Notes: a model not told the origin generated them from the letters alone. 64,000 bases of DNA from Nonomuraea rhodomycinica (GCF_013363995.1 NZ_JABWGO010000011.1:124001-188000), one strand, 5' to 3'. Positions 40,314 to 50,017 are shown, numbered from the stretch's first letter. Program-made: numbers and translations.

Positions 40314-41180
40314 ATGGCGGCACACGCCAAGCGCGTCCGTCCCGGCGGCCTCACCTCCGCGGGCCCCGCCGAGAAGGCGCTGCGGTACGCGCTGCTCCTG
40401 CTGGTGCTGGCGCTGACCGTGTCGCCGTTCCTGTGGCAGCTGTCCACGTCGCTGAAGAGCCTGGACGAGGACGTCTACTCCCGGACGCCGAGCTTCCTTC
40501 CCGAGCACCCCACGCTGGACAACTACGCCCAGGTGGCCGACGCGATCCCCGTCTGGTCCTATGCCGCCAACTCGCTCGTGGTGGCCGCGATCGTCATCAC
40601 CGGCAACGTCATCGGCGCCACCATGGCCGGGTACGCGCTCGCCCGGCTGCGCTTCCGCGGCGCGAAGCTGCTGCTCGGCCTCTTCCTGGCCACGCTCGTG
40701 CTGCCGGGCGAGGTGACGATCGTGTCGCAGTACGTCACCGTCCGCAGCCTCGGCCTGGCCGACACGCTGCTCGGCGTGGCGCTGCCCGGGGCGATCGCCA
40801 TGCTCAACGTCCTGCTCATGCGCACCGCGTTCGCGGCCATCCCGCAGGAGATGGACGAGGCCGCCCTCATCGACGGGGCGACCGCGTGGCAGCGGCTGCG
40901 CCACATCGGCCTGCCCAACGTCCGCGGCATGCTGAGCGTGATCACGATCTTCGCGTTCATCGGCGCGTGGGACGACTTCCTGTGGCCGCTCATCGTGCTG
41001 ACCGACCCCGACCACTACACGCTGACGGTCGGGCTGCAGTACCTGAACGGCACGTTCACCTCCAACCCGCGGCTGATCGCGGCGGGCACGATGATCTCCT
41101 TCGTGCCTATCGTGGTCGTGTTCGCGGCGCTCCAGCGGTACTTCTTCCGAGGCGTCGAGGAAGGCGCGATCAAAGGTTAG
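40314..41180 (+). CDS. Oligosaccharide ABC transporter permease (MalG-like)
   Basis: 288-residue permease with six spans, and coupling loop QEMDEAALIDGATAWQRLRH near residue 180. It starts one base after the MalF-like gene, with AGGAAGG about 10 bases upstream, and ends AALQRYFFRGVEEGAIKG, the standard MalG-type C-terminus. It completes the CUT1 importer upstream of the mannosidase. Confidence 0.87.
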   Translation: MAAHAKRVRPGGLTSAGPAEKALRYALLLLVLALTVSPFLWQLSTSLKSLDEDVYSRTPSFLPEHPTLDNYAQVADAIPVWSYAANSLVVAAIVITGNVIGATMAGYALARLRFRGAKLLLGLFLATLVLPGEVTIVSQYVTVRSLGLADTLLGVALPGAIAMLNVLLMRTAFAAIPQEMDEAALIDGATAWQRLRHIGLPNVRGMLSVITIFAFIGAWDDFLWPLIVLTDPDHYTLTVGLQYLNGTFTSNPRLIAAGTMISFVPIVVVFAALQRYFFRGVEEGAIKG

Positions 41181-41204
41181 CCATCCAGGCAATCAGGAGT
41201 TCAG

Positions 41205-44200
41205 ATGCATGACGACCGCAAGCTTGTCGAAGGCCGGTTGAAGCGGGTCCTCGACGAGCGCATCCGGCCGGCCGTCCACCCGGAGTCCGTGCCCCTCGAC
41301 GTGGCCGTCTGGCACGCCCCCGGCGAGCCGGTGCCCGTCGCGGAGGGCCTGTCGGCCACGCCCGAGCCGATCGCGGTCGGCGACCGCTGGGGCGCGCCGT
41401 GGGGGACGAGCTGGTTCACCGTCACGGGCACGGTGCCGCCGGAGTGGGCGGGCCGTACCGTGGAGGCGATCCTCGACCTCGGCTTCGACCGGAACATGCC
41501 CGGCTTCCAGTGCGAGGGCCTGGTCTACCGCCCCGACGGCACGCCGGTGAAGGGCCTGCACCCGCTCAACGACTGGGTCCGGATCGGCGCGCCCGTCGAG
41601 GGCGGCGAGGAGGTGCGGCTGCACATCGAGGCCGCCTCCAACCCGGTCATCCTCGACTACCACCCGTTCCTGCCGACGCCGCTCGGCGACAAGGAGACCG
41701 CCGGCACCGACCCGCAGTACACGCTGGCCCGGATGGACCTGGCCGTCTTCGACGAGACCGTGTGGCAGCTCGTCATGGACCTGGAGGTGCTGGGCGAGCT
41801 GATGGTGGAGCTGCCCGTCGAGGGGGCCCGCCGCTGGGAGATCATGCGGGCGATCGAGCGCGCGCTCGACGCGGTGGACCTGCAGGACGTCAACGGCACC
41901 GCGGCCGCCGCCCGGGAGTGCCTGGCCGGGGTGCTGGCCACGCCCGCCGCGCCGTCGGCGCACCGCGTCAGCGCCGTCGGCCACGCGCACATCGACTCGG
42001 CCTGGCTGTGGCCGCTGCGCGAGACGGTGCGCAAGGTGGCCCGCACGACCTCCAACATGACAGCGCTGCTGGAGAGCGAGCCGTCGTTCGTCTTCGCGAT
42101 GTCGCAGGCCCAGCAGTGGGCCTGGGTGAAGGAGCACCGGCCCGAGGTGTGGGCCAAGGTCGTCAAGGCGGTGGCGTCCGGACGGTTCGTCCCGGCGGGC
42201 GGCATGTGGGTGGAGTCCGACACCAACATGCCCGGCTCGGAGGCGATGGCCCGGCAGTTCGTCCACGGCAAGAGGTTCTTCCTCGACGAGTTCGGCATCG
42301 AGAACGACGAGGTGTGGCTGCCCGACACGTTCGGCTTCGCCGCCGGCCTGCCGCAGATCATCAAGGCGGCGGGCTCCCGCTGGCTGCTCACCCAGAAGAT
42401 CTCGTGGAGCCAGACCAACACGTTCCCGCACCACACGTTCCTGTGGGAGGGCATCGACGGCACCCGGATCTTCACCCACTTCCCGCCGGTCGACACCTAC
42501 AACTGCTCCATGAAGGGCAGCGAGATCGCCCACGCGGCGCGCAACTTCAAGGACAAGGACCTCGCGCGGCACTCGCTCGCCCCAACCGGCTGGGGCGACG
42601 GCGGTGGCGGCGCCACCCGCGAGATGGTCGCCAAGGCGGCCAGGATGCGCGACCTGGAAGGCTCGGCCGTCGTCACCTGGGAGACGCCCGCCGAGTTCTT
42701 CGCCAAGGCCGAGGCCGAGCACCCGCGCCCGGCCGTCTGGGTGGGCGAGCTGTACCTGGAGCTGCACCGGGCCACGCTCACCAGCCAGGCCAGGACCAAG
42801 CAGGGCAACCGGCGCAGCGAGCACCTGCTGCGCGAGGCGGAGCTGTGGTCGGCGACCGCCGCCGTGCGGGCCGGTCACCCCTACCCGTACGAGCGGCTCG
42901 ACCGGCTGTGGAAGACCGTGCTGCTGCACCAGTTCCACGACATCCTGCCGGGCTCGTCCATCGCCTGGGTCCACCGGGAGGCCGAGCGGACGTACGCGGC
43001 CGTCGCCGAGGAGCTGAACGCGATCATCGACGCCGCCCAGCGGGCTCTGGCCGGCGACGCGGGCGGCGGAACACTGGTGTTCAACTCGGCGCCGCACACC
43101 CGGGACGGCGTCCCCGCGGGCGGCGCGCAGGCCCCCGCCACGGCCGGCGGCACGACCGTGGGCCCGCGCGAGGGCGGCGGCCACGTCCTGGACAACGGCC
43201 TGCTGCGGGTCGAGGTGGACGGCCGCGGCCTGGTGGTGTCCGTCCGCGACCTCGCGGCCGGACGCGAGGCCGTCGCCCCCGGCCAGGCCGCCAACCTGCT
43301 CCAGCTCCACCCCGACTTCCCCAACATGTGGGACGCCTGGGACGTGGACGCGTTCTACCGCAACACCGGCACCGACCTGGTGGCGGCCGACGAGGTGGCG
43401 CCGGGGGAGGAGCCCGGCACGGTCAGGGTGACCCGCTCCTTCGGCCGCTCGAAGGTGACCCAGGTGCTCGGGCTGCGGCCGGGCGCCAAGCGGCTCGACA
43501 TCGACACCGAGGTCGACTGGCACGAGACGGAGAAGTTCCTGAAGCTGGCCTTCCCGCTGGACGTCCGCGCCGAGCGGTACGCCTCCGAGACCCAGTACGG
43601 CCACACCTACCGCGCCACGCACACCAACACGAGCTGGGAGGCCGCCAAGTTCGAGGCGTGCAACCACCGCTTCGTGCACCTGGAGGAGCCGGGCTGGGGC
43701 ATCGCCCTGGTCAACGACTCCACCTACGGCCACGACGTGACGCGGACGGTCCGCGACCTCGACGGGGGCACCACCACCACGGTCCGCGCCTCGCTGCTGC
43801 GTGCGCCGCGCTTCCCCGACCCGGAGACCGACCAGGGGCTGCACCGGTTCCGGCACGCGCTCGTGCCGGGGGCGACGATCGGCGACGCCGTCCGCGAGGG
43901 GTACGTCGTCAACCTGCCCGCGCGCCACCTGCCCGGCGACGCGGAGGTCGCCCCGCTGGTCACGCTGGACAACGACGCCGTCGTCGTGACGGCCGTCAAG
44001 CTGGCCGACGACGAGAGCGGCGACGTGGTCGTCCGCTTCCACGAGGCGCACGGCGGCCGGGCCGCGGCCACCCTGACCGCCGGCTTCCCGGTCAGCGGCG
44101 TCACGGCGACCGACCTGCTCGAACGGCCTCTGGCCGAGGCGCCTGTCAGGTGGCGCGAGGACGGCACGGTCGCGCTGAGCCTGCGGCCGTTCGAGCTGGT

Positions 44201-44222
44201 GACGCTGCGGCTGCGCCGCTGA
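41205..44222 (+). CDS. GH38 alpha-mannosidase, cytoplasmic
   Basis: 1005 residues, the usual length of bacterial GH38. There is no signal peptide. After an N-terminal beta domain, the catalytic barrel begins AVGHAHIDSAWLWPLRET with zinc ligands H262 and D264; the nucleophile is D374 in EVWLPDTFGFAAGLPQI, and LLHQFHDILPGSSI supplies another metal His. The C-terminal half has the family beta-sandwich domains. CAGGAG lies 8 bases before the ATG. Last gene of the operon behind the LacI operator; it would remove alpha-linked mannoses from imported N-glycan pieces before GH5 acts on the core. Confidence 0.93.
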   Translation: MHDDRKLVEGRLKRVLDERIRPAVHPESVPLDVAVWHAPGEPVPVAEGLSATPEPIAVGDRWGAPWGTSWFTVTGTVPPEWAGRTVEAILDLGFDRNMPGFQCEGLVYRPDGTPVKGLHPLNDWVRIGAPVEGGEEVRLHIEAASNPVILDYHPFLPTPLGDKETAGTDPQYTLARMDLAVFDETVWQLVMDLEVLGELMVELPVEGARRWEIMRAIERALDAVDLQDVNGTAAAARECLAGVLATPAAPSAHRVSAVGHAHIDSAWLWPLRETVRKVARTTSNMTALLESEPSFVFAMSQAQQWAWVKEHRPEVWAKVVKAVASGRFVPAGGMWVESDTNMPGSEAMARQFVHGKRFFLDEFGIENDEVWLPDTFGFAAGLPQIIKAAGSRWLLTQKISWSQTNTFPHHTFLWEGIDGTRIFTHFPPVDTYNCSMKGSEIAHAARNFKDKDLARHSLAPTGWGDGGGGATREMVAKAARMRDLEGSAVVTWETPAEFFAKAEAEHPRPAVWVGELYLELHRATLTSQARTKQGNRRSEHLLREAELWSATAAVRAGHPYPYERLDRLWKTVLLHQFHDILPGSSIAWVHREAERTYAAVAEELNAIIDAAQRALAGDAGGGTLVFNSAPHTRDGVPAGGAQAPATAGGTTVGPREGGGHVLDNGLLRVEVDGRGLVVSVRDLAAGREAVAPGQAANLLQLHPDFPNMWDAWDVDAFYRNTGTDLVAADEVAPGEEPGTVRVTRSFGRSKVTQVLGLRPGAKRLDIDTEVDWHETEKFLKLAFPLDVRAERYASETQYGHTYRATHTNTSWEAAKFEACNHRFVHLEEPGWGIALVNDSTYGHDVTRTVRDLDGGTTTTVRASLLRAPRFPDPETDQGLHRFRHALVPGATIGDAVREGYVVNLPARHLPGDAEVAPLVTLDNDAVVVTAVKLADDESGDVVVRFHEAHGGRAAATLTAGFPVSGVTATDLLERPLAEAPVRWREDGTVALSLRPFELVTLRLRR

Positions 44223-44272
44223 CCGGCTGACCCGCTGACCCGGCTGACCGGCTCAACGGCTGACCGGCTGCG
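44223..44272. repeat. Short degenerate tandem repeat between convergent genes
   Basis: The 50 bases between the GH38 and protease stops consist of about six imperfect copies of GGCTGACC(C/G). No stable stem is obvious; it may simply be slippage-derived spacer. Confidence 0.55.
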
Positions 44273-46213
44273 CTACTTGGCCAGGGTCTTGGCCGCCTTC
44301 TTCAGGGAGGCGGCCTTGGCCTTGGCGCTCAACCGCACCTTCTCCGCGCTCGCCAGCCTGGCCGTGCCGTTCGTCCCGTGGGCCCAGGTCAGCCAGCCGG
44401 CCAGCAGCGCGGCGTCCAGCCGCTGCCGCGCCGTCTTCGACGCCTTCAGCACCCGGTACGCGGTGCCGAGCGACGACGCCTTGGTGATCTCGGGGAACAC
44501 CTTGCTGCCCTTCTGCACCAGCTTCAGGTAGCAGGTGAGCGTCGCGTCGGGGATCGTGCCGCTGGAACGGTGGATCTCCACGGCCCACTGCTTGGCCGTC
44601 AGCCGCTTGGCCGCCTTGCCGCGCGTGCAGACCGGGGCCGGGGTGGAGGTGGCGGTCGGGGTGGGGGTGATCGTCACCGTGACCGTGACCGTGGGCAGGG
44701 GGACCGGGGTGGACGACGGCGTCGGCGTGGGAACGGGGGTGTCGTCGTCCGTCGGGTCGGGCTCGGGCGCCGGGCCGCTGCCGTCCGTGGGGTCCGGCTC
44801 GGGGCCGGGGTCCGGCGCGGGGTCGTCGCCCGTCGGGGCGGGGGCCGGGGTCTGGCTGACCGTGGGCTGCGGGCTCGCGCCGCCCAGCGCCGCCAGCACG
44901 TCGAGGCGCGGCGTGACCACGTCCTTGTCGTTCGCGCGATACGCGTACGGCCTGCCGGTCGAGGTGAGCTTGGCGATCAGCTCGGTCATCGGGGTGTCCG
45001 GCGACCTGGCCTTGAGCAGCGCCAGCGCGCCCGTCACGTGCGGCGTGGCCATGGACGTGCCGCTGTGCACGGCCTTCTGGTCGTCCGGCACCGACGACTC
45101 GATGTCCACCCCCGGCGCGAACAGGTCGACCAGCTCGCCCCGGTTGGAGAAGTCGGCGATGGCGTCGGCCCCGTCGTTGGCGCCGACGGCCACGGCCGAG
45201 GAGACGCACGCCGGGAAGGAGACGCCGTCGTAGTACTCGTTGCCGGCCGCCACCACGGTCGCGATGTTCTTGGCCAGCAGCGCGTCCACCAGCGGCTTGA
45301 AGACCTGGCCCTCCTCGCTGGTGTCGCAGGAGGTGTCGAAGAGCCTGCCGCCGAGGCTCAGGTTGACCGCGGCGACGGGCGTGGACAGCTCGGCCACGTG
45401 CTCCATGGCCAGCCCCAGCGACGACTCGTAGGCCAGCAGGCAGGACGGCTCGCCGCACACGCTCTCGTCGTCCACCCGGCTGAACACCTGGATGGCCACG
45501 ATCTTCGCCTCGGGCGCCACCCCTTCGGCGCCCGCGGCGATGCCGGCCACGTGGGTGCCGTGCTCGCACAGGTTCACGCCGCCGGCCAGGCACCTGTCGG
45601 TGACGGCGTTCGCCGCGCCGGGCCCGACCATGCTGGTCTCGCCGTTCGGGCAGAGCGACGTGACGCCGTCCTCCACGGCGGAGAAGCACGCCTCCTCCAC
45701 GACCCGGCCGCCGAACGACGGATGGTCCAGGTCGATGCCGGTGTCCAGGACGGCCACCGCCTGCCCGCCGCCCTTGAAGCCCTGCGCGTGCGCCTGGTCG
45801 GCGCCGATGAGCTGGAGGTTGGACACCTCGGCCGGGGGATAGGCGCGATCGCGGTGGACCGAGCTCACGCGCGGGTCCGCCGCCAGCGCGGCCAGCTCCT
45901 CGGCCGTGCCCTCCACGACCATGAAGGGCTGCGTCCGCGAGCGCAGGACCACGTCCACGCTCTCCTCGGCCGCCTTGGCGGCGATCGGCTCGCGCTGGGA
46001 CGCGTCGGTCAGCTCGACGATCGCCCGCACCGGACCCCGGTCGAGCGCGAGGCCGTCCTCCAGCTTCTCCTCGGGCAGCTTCTCCTCGGGAGGAGTGGGC
46101 CGCGCGGACGTCTCGGCGGAGGGGGCGGGGTCGTCGGCGTGGGCCGGGATGACGGGGGCCGCTGTGAGCAGGGCGAACGTGGTCACCCAGGTGACCAGGG
46201 GGCGAAGTCGCAC
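44273..46213 (-). CDS. Secreted subtilisin-like serine protease (S8) with Pro/Thr linker and C-terminal domain
   Basis: 646 residues. Signal peptide about 1-26 (VTTFALLTAAPVIPAHA), inhibitor-I9-like propeptide about 60-125, and catalytic domain about 140-450 with triad D157 (AVLDTGID), H218 (CEHGTHVAG) and S387 (HSGTSMATPH); the oxyanion Asn is in VAAGNEY. Many Cys in the catalytic domain suggest disulfides. A linker of Asp/Pro/Thr repeats (about 455-535) leads to a 100-residue Lys/Ala-rich domain that is not recognised and may bind a cell-surface or substrate polymer. It is a single gene with its own promoter space of 125 bases from glgB. Confidence 0.88.
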   Translation of the reverse strand: MRLRPLVTWVTTFALLTAAPVIPAHADDPAPSAETSARPTPPEEKLPEEKLEDGLALDRGPVRAIVELTDASQREPIAAKAAEESVDVVLRSRTQPFMVVEGTAEELAALAADPRVSSVHRDRAYPPAEVSNLQLIGADQAHAQGFKGGGQAVAVLDTGIDLDHPSFGGRVVEEACFSAVEDGVTSLCPNGETSMVGPGAANAVTDRCLAGGVNLCEHGTHVAGIAAGAEGVAPEAKIVAIQVFSRVDDESVCGEPSCLLAYESSLGLAMEHVAELSTPVAAVNLSLGGRLFDTSCDTSEEGQVFKPLVDALLAKNIATVVAAGNEYYDGVSFPACVSSAVAVGANDGADAIADFSNRGELVDLFAPGVDIESSVPDDQKAVHSGTSMATPHVTGALALLKARSPDTPMTELIAKLTSTGRPYAYRANDKDVVTPRLDVLAALGGASPQPTVSQTPAPAPTGDDPAPDPGPEPDPTDGSGPAPEPDPTDDDTPVPTPTPSSTPVPLPTVTVTVTITPTPTATSTPAPVCTRGKAAKRLTAKQWAVEIHRSSGTIPDATLTCYLKLVQKGSKVFPEITKASSLGTAYRVLKASKTARQRLDAALLAGWLTWAHGTNGTARLASAEKVRLSAKAKAASLKKAAKTLAK

Positions 46214-46338
46214 GCGTCCTCCGAGAGGGGGATGATCTCGGAGTTTAAGGTCATTTATCCGGCAAGCCCAGAGACGCGCGGGGTTTCTCAGCGAACTCTG
46301 GGCGACCTCTCAGCGACGTCCGGCCCCCTGTCGACGCC

Positions 46339-48669
46339 TCAGGACGCGGGCGGCTCCTCGGCGAGCAGCGGCTCCGCCTCCCCGGCCACCGCCGGGGCCG
46401 CGGTGCTCTCTCCGGCCACCGCCGGGGCCGCGGTGCTCTCCCCGGCCACCGACGGGACCGCGCCCTCCCCGGCGGTCGTGGCCGTCTCACCGGTCAGTGA
46501 CGGCTCCTCGGCCTCCGGCGCCTCCCTGCGCAGCCACAACGCGCCGAGCGGCGGCACCCGCAGCCGGGCGGAGTACGGCAGCCCGTGCCACGACTCCTCG
46601 GTCGCCTCCACCGTGCCCAGGTTGCCGACCCCGCTGCCCCAGTAGTCGTAGGCGTCCGTGTTGAGCACCTCGGTCCACTGCCCGCCGTACGGCAGGCCGA
46701 GCCGGTAGTCCTCGTGCGGCGAGCCGCTGAAGTTGGCCACGCACGCCACCGCGGACCCGTCCTCCGCGAAGCGGACGAACGAGAACGTGTTGCCCGGGGC
46801 GTCGTCGGCGTCGATCCACCGGAACCCCGCCGGGTCCGTGTCGAGCTCCCACAGCGCGGGCGTGTCACGGTAGAGCGCGTTCAGGTCGCGGACCAGCCGC
46901 TGCACGCCCTTGTGCCCGTCGAACTCCAGCACCCACCAGTCGAGCCCGCGCTCCTCCGACCACTCCGAGCCCTGGCCGAACTCGCCGCCCATGAACAGCA
47001 GCTGCTTGCCCGGATGCGCCCACATGTACGCCAGCAGGGCCCTGAGCTGGGCGAAGCGCTGCCACTCGTCGCCCGGCATCTTGCCCAGGAGCGAGCCCTT
47101 GCCGTGGACGACCTCGTCGTGCGACAGCGGCAGCACGTAGTTCTCGGAGTAGGCGTAGATCAGCGAGAACGTCATCTGGTGGTGGTGGTACTGCCGGAAG
47201 ATCGGCTCGTGCCGGAGGTAGGCCAGCGTGTCGTGCATCCAGCCCATGTTCCACTTGAAGCCGAACCCCAGGCCGCCCAGGTGCACCGGCCGCGAGACGC
47301 CCGGCCAGGCCGTCGACTCCTCGGCCACGGTGGAGATGCCCGGCTCGTCCCGGTAGGCGACGGCGTTCATCTCCTTGAGGAACTCGACGGCGTCGAGGTT
47401 CTCGCGCCCGCCGTAGATGTTCGGCGTCCACTCGCCCTCGCGGCGCGAGTAGTCGAGGTACAGCATCGAGGCCACGGCGTCCACCCGCAGCCCGTCGATG
47501 TGGAACTCCTTCAGCCAGTACAGGGCGTTGGCCACCAGGAAGTTGCGCACCTCCCTGCGGCCGAAGTCGAAGACGTACGTGCCCCAGTCGGGATGCTGGC
47601 CGCGCCGGGGGTCGGCGTGCTCGTACAGCGGGGTGCCGTCGAAGCGGGCCAGGGCCCAGTCGTCCATCGGGAAGTGCGCGGGCACCCAGTCGAGCAGCAC
47701 GCCGATGCCGGCCTGGTGCAGGCGGTCCACCAGGTGGCGGAACTCGTCGGGCTTGCCGAACCGCGCCGTCGGCGCGTAGTAGGAGGTCACCTGGTAGCCC
47801 CACGACCCGCCGAACGGGTGCTCGGCCACCGGCATCATCTCCACGTGCGTGAAGCCCATCTCCCGCACGTACGCGACGAGCTGGTCGGCCAGCTCCACGT
47901 ACGACAGGCCGGGCCGCCACGAGCCGAGGTGCACCTCGTAGACGCTCATCGGGCCGCGCTGCGGCTGGTGCTCACGCCGCCGCGCCATCCACTCGGCGTC
48001 GCCCCAGGAGTAGGAGGAGTGGTCGACCACCGAGGCGGTCTGCGGCGGCACCTCGGTGCGGCGGGCCATCGGGTCGGCCTTGTCGCGCCACACGCCGTCG
48101 GCGCCGAGGATCTGGTACTTGTACCGCTCGCCCGCCCCCAGGCCGGGCACGAACAGCTCCCACACCCCGGAGCGGCCCAGGGAGCGCATCGGGTAGGCGG
48201 TGCCGTCCCAGTGGTTGAAGTCGCCGACGACCCGGATGCCGCGCGCGTTCGGCGCCCAGACGGCGAACGCGGTGCCGTCCACGTCCTGGTGCCGCATGAC
48301 GCGCGCCCCGAGGGCCTCCCACAGCCGCTCGTGCCGTCCCTCGCCGATCAGGTGCAGGTCGATCTCGCCGAGCGTGGGCCAGTGCCGGTACGGGTCGCGC
48401 ACCTCCTGCGGCTCCCCGCCGGAGTACTGGACGCTCAGCGTGTACGCGGGCACCTTGTCCAGGCCCGGCACCGTCACCTCGAACACCCCGTGCGCCTGAT
48501 GTCTCAGCTCGTGAGCCGTCCCGTCCTCCAGCACCACCCGCACCCGCTCGGCCAGCGGGCGCAGGGTACGGAACGTCACACCGCCCTCGGCGGGGTGCGC
48601 CCCCAGGATCGAATGGGGATCGTGGTGCGCACCGCCCGCGAGGCGGTCGAGCTCTGTCCTCATCGGCAT
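46339..48669 (-). CDS. glgB: 1,4-alpha-glucan branching enzyme GlgB
   Basis: 776 residues. Two N-terminal CBM48-like beta domains (to about 230) precede the GH13 barrel, as in the long actinobacterial form. Catalytic residues: nucleophile D397 (GLRVDAVASM), acid/base E450 (STVAEEST), D518 (LPLSHDEVVHGKG). The last 60 residues are an Ala/Glu/Pro/Ser tail with a repeated VAGESTAAPA unit, beyond the normal enzyme end. It makes alpha-1,6 branches on the glucan built by GlgE. In many actinobacteria it directly follows mak; here a 6-kb block intervenes. Confidence 0.93.
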   Translation of the reverse strand: MPMRTELDRLAGGAHHDPHSILGAHPAEGGVTFRTLRPLAERVRVVLEDGTAHELRHQAHGVFEVTVPGLDKVPAYTLSVQYSGGEPQEVRDPYRHWPTLGEIDLHLIGEGRHERLWEALGARVMRHQDVDGTAFAVWAPNARGIRVVGDFNHWDGTAYPMRSLGRSGVWELFVPGLGAGERYKYQILGADGVWRDKADPMARRTEVPPQTASVVDHSSYSWGDAEWMARRREHQPQRGPMSVYEVHLGSWRPGLSYVELADQLVAYVREMGFTHVEMMPVAEHPFGGSWGYQVTSYYAPTARFGKPDEFRHLVDRLHQAGIGVLLDWVPAHFPMDDWALARFDGTPLYEHADPRRGQHPDWGTYVFDFGRREVRNFLVANALYWLKEFHIDGLRVDAVASMLYLDYSRREGEWTPNIYGGRENLDAVEFLKEMNAVAYRDEPGISTVAEESTAWPGVSRPVHLGGLGFGFKWNMGWMHDTLAYLRHEPIFRQYHHHQMTFSLIYAYSENYVLPLSHDEVVHGKGSLLGKMPGDEWQRFAQLRALLAYMWAHPGKQLLFMGGEFGQGSEWSEERGLDWWVLEFDGHKGVQRLVRDLNALYRDTPALWELDTDPAGFRWIDADDAPGNTFSFVRFAEDGSAVACVANFSGSPHEDYRLGLPYGGQWTEVLNTDAYDYWGSGVGNLGTVEATEESWHGLPYSARLRVPPLGALWLRREAPEAEEPSLTGETATTAGEGAVPSVAGESTAAPAVAGESTAAPAVAGEAEPLLAEEPPAS
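46381..46460. repeat. 30-bp tandem repeat in the 3' end of glgB
   Basis: Two 30-bp copies (46381-46410 and 46411-46440, one mismatch) and a partial third encode the repeated VAGESTAAPA unit of the GlgB tail. Confidence 0.85.
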
Positions 48670-48780
48670 GCTCCCAACCCTGCCCTACGACGACCGTCCA
48701 ACCCAGCCACTGCCCGCTTTCACGGAGACAATCACCGAAAGTTGGGAATACCTGGTGTATGTCAGGGCACGGTGGGGGCC

Positions 48781-50016
48781 TCAGGGGCTGGGGTTCTTCG
48801 CCGTGACGTCGCGCGGCAGGACACGGAAGCCCTGCCAGTGCACCGGCATCGGGTCGGCGTCCTCGTCGCGGGCCACGTGGTGGAAGTCCACGTTGACCCA
48901 GACCACCGGGTCGGTCAGCCGCTCGCCGCTCACGTAGCGGTCGACCGAGTTACGACAGTGCGGCAGCGGGTTCTGCGTGGCCAGCCGCTCGCACGCGTGG
49001 TACTGCGTGACGTACAGGTCGGCCCGGGTGAACGCCTCGTCGGCCGGGCCGCGGTACTCGGCGCTGTCGGAGTTGTCGATCTCCCAGGAGACCGGGTGCC
49101 GGTCGGCGTTGAGCGCCCTGGGGTCGAGCACCCGCCACCAGCGCATGCGCCGGTTGACCGCCTTGGTCTCGGTGGCGAAGCGGGTGCGGACCATGGAGCG
49201 GCGCTTCGTGCCGGTGCCCGCGAAGTCGTACTGCTCCACGGCGTCGCGGGTGGCGGCGTCGACGTCGAAGTCGAGCCGCCAGAAGACGTTGTGACTGTGC
49301 GACTCCTCGAAGTGCCGCCGCCCGACGCCGATCGGCCAGCCGTGGCCCGGCGTGGTCACCGTGCCGGCCAGCGAGCCCGTGGCGCCGAGGCGCGGCGTGA
49401 TGGAGCCGTCGTCGCCGAACACCCACTCCGCGACGTAGGCGTACCAGCCGACCTGGTAGCCCGACAGCACGACCAGCTCCTCGCCCTGCCGCGACTTGCG
49501 GGCCTGCTCGTCGCCGAAGCCGTCCTTGAGGTGGGCGTGGCCGCGCGCCCTGGTGGTGACGCACACGTACGTGCCGCGCCGCTCGCCGCCGGGGCAGTCG
49601 GCCGCGGTCAGCGCGATGGCCGACTCGCCGAGCGAGCCGAGGTCGTGGTAGCGCGGCTCGCCGCTGTCGTACGGCACGTGGATCTGCGCGAGCGCCGCGC
49701 TGCGCAGCACGTTCTGCGGGGCGCCACCCCTGGGGGTGTAGACGACGTGGCTCAGCGTCAGGCCCTCGATGGTGCGCATCTCCCAGCACATCCGCCAGCG
49801 CGCGCCGTTCGGCAGCGCCTGGTCCACGAGGTACGGCGAGCCGCACGCGGCCCCGGACGGCGCGGCGAGCACGCTCCGGGCCGGTGCGGCGGCGACGGCC
49901 TTCCCGGCCGGTGCGGCGGGGCGGGCGCCGGACGCCGCGGCGAGCGCGGCGCGGGGGGCCGGGGTGGCGTGGGCGGCGGCGATGACGAAGGCCGCGAGGG
50001 CGATACGGAGGAACAC
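48781..50016 (-). CDS. Secreted copper amine oxidase-like catalytic subunit
   Basis: 411 residues from the GTG at 50016, one base after the upstream stop, with GGAG seven bases ahead. Signal peptide about 1-20 (FLRIALAAFVIAAAHATPA). The remainder aligns by eye with the C-terminal catalytic domain of copper amine oxidases: base D125 (YHDLGSLG), cofactor tyrosine region VGWYAYVAEW with Y192, copper ligands H240 and H242 (ESHSHNVFWRLDFDVD), and H380 near the end (FHHVARDED). The TPQ consensus NY(D/E) is altered to WYA, so cofactor formation is uncertain. The N2/N3 domains are missing here but seem to be encoded by the preceding gene. Confidence 0.75.
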   Translation of the reverse strand: MFLRIALAAFVIAAAHATPAPRAALAAASGARPAAPAGKAVAAAPARSVLAAPSGAACGSPYLVDQALPNGARWRMCWEMRTIEGLTLSHVVYTPRGGAPQNVLRSAALAQIHVPYDSGEPRYHDLGSLGESAIALTAADCPGGERRGTYVCVTTRARGHAHLKDGFGDEQARKSRQGEELVVLSGYQVGWYAYVAEWVFGDDGSITPRLGATGSLAGTVTTPGHGWPIGVGRRHFEESHSHNVFWRLDFDVDAATRDAVEQYDFAGTGTKRRSMVRTRFATETKAVNRRMRWWRVLDPRALNADRHPVSWEIDNSDSAEYRGPADEAFTRADLYVTQYHACERLATQNPLPHCRNSVDRYVSGERLTDPVVWVNVDFHHVARDEDADPMPVHWQGFRVLPRDVTAKNPSP

Positions 50017-50017
50017 C

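Noticed and set aside
43353..43366. Partial KstR-like match (GTTCTA half) inside the mannosidase gene
   Set aside because: Internal to a coding region, with a mismatch in the conserved AAC, and no relation to a start codon.
41193..44051. A 952-codon open frame antisense to the GH38 mannosidase
   Set aside because: GC-rich third positions leave the opposite strand open; its translation is Arg/Gly/Val/His-rich with no domain, while the sense strand is a textbook GH38.
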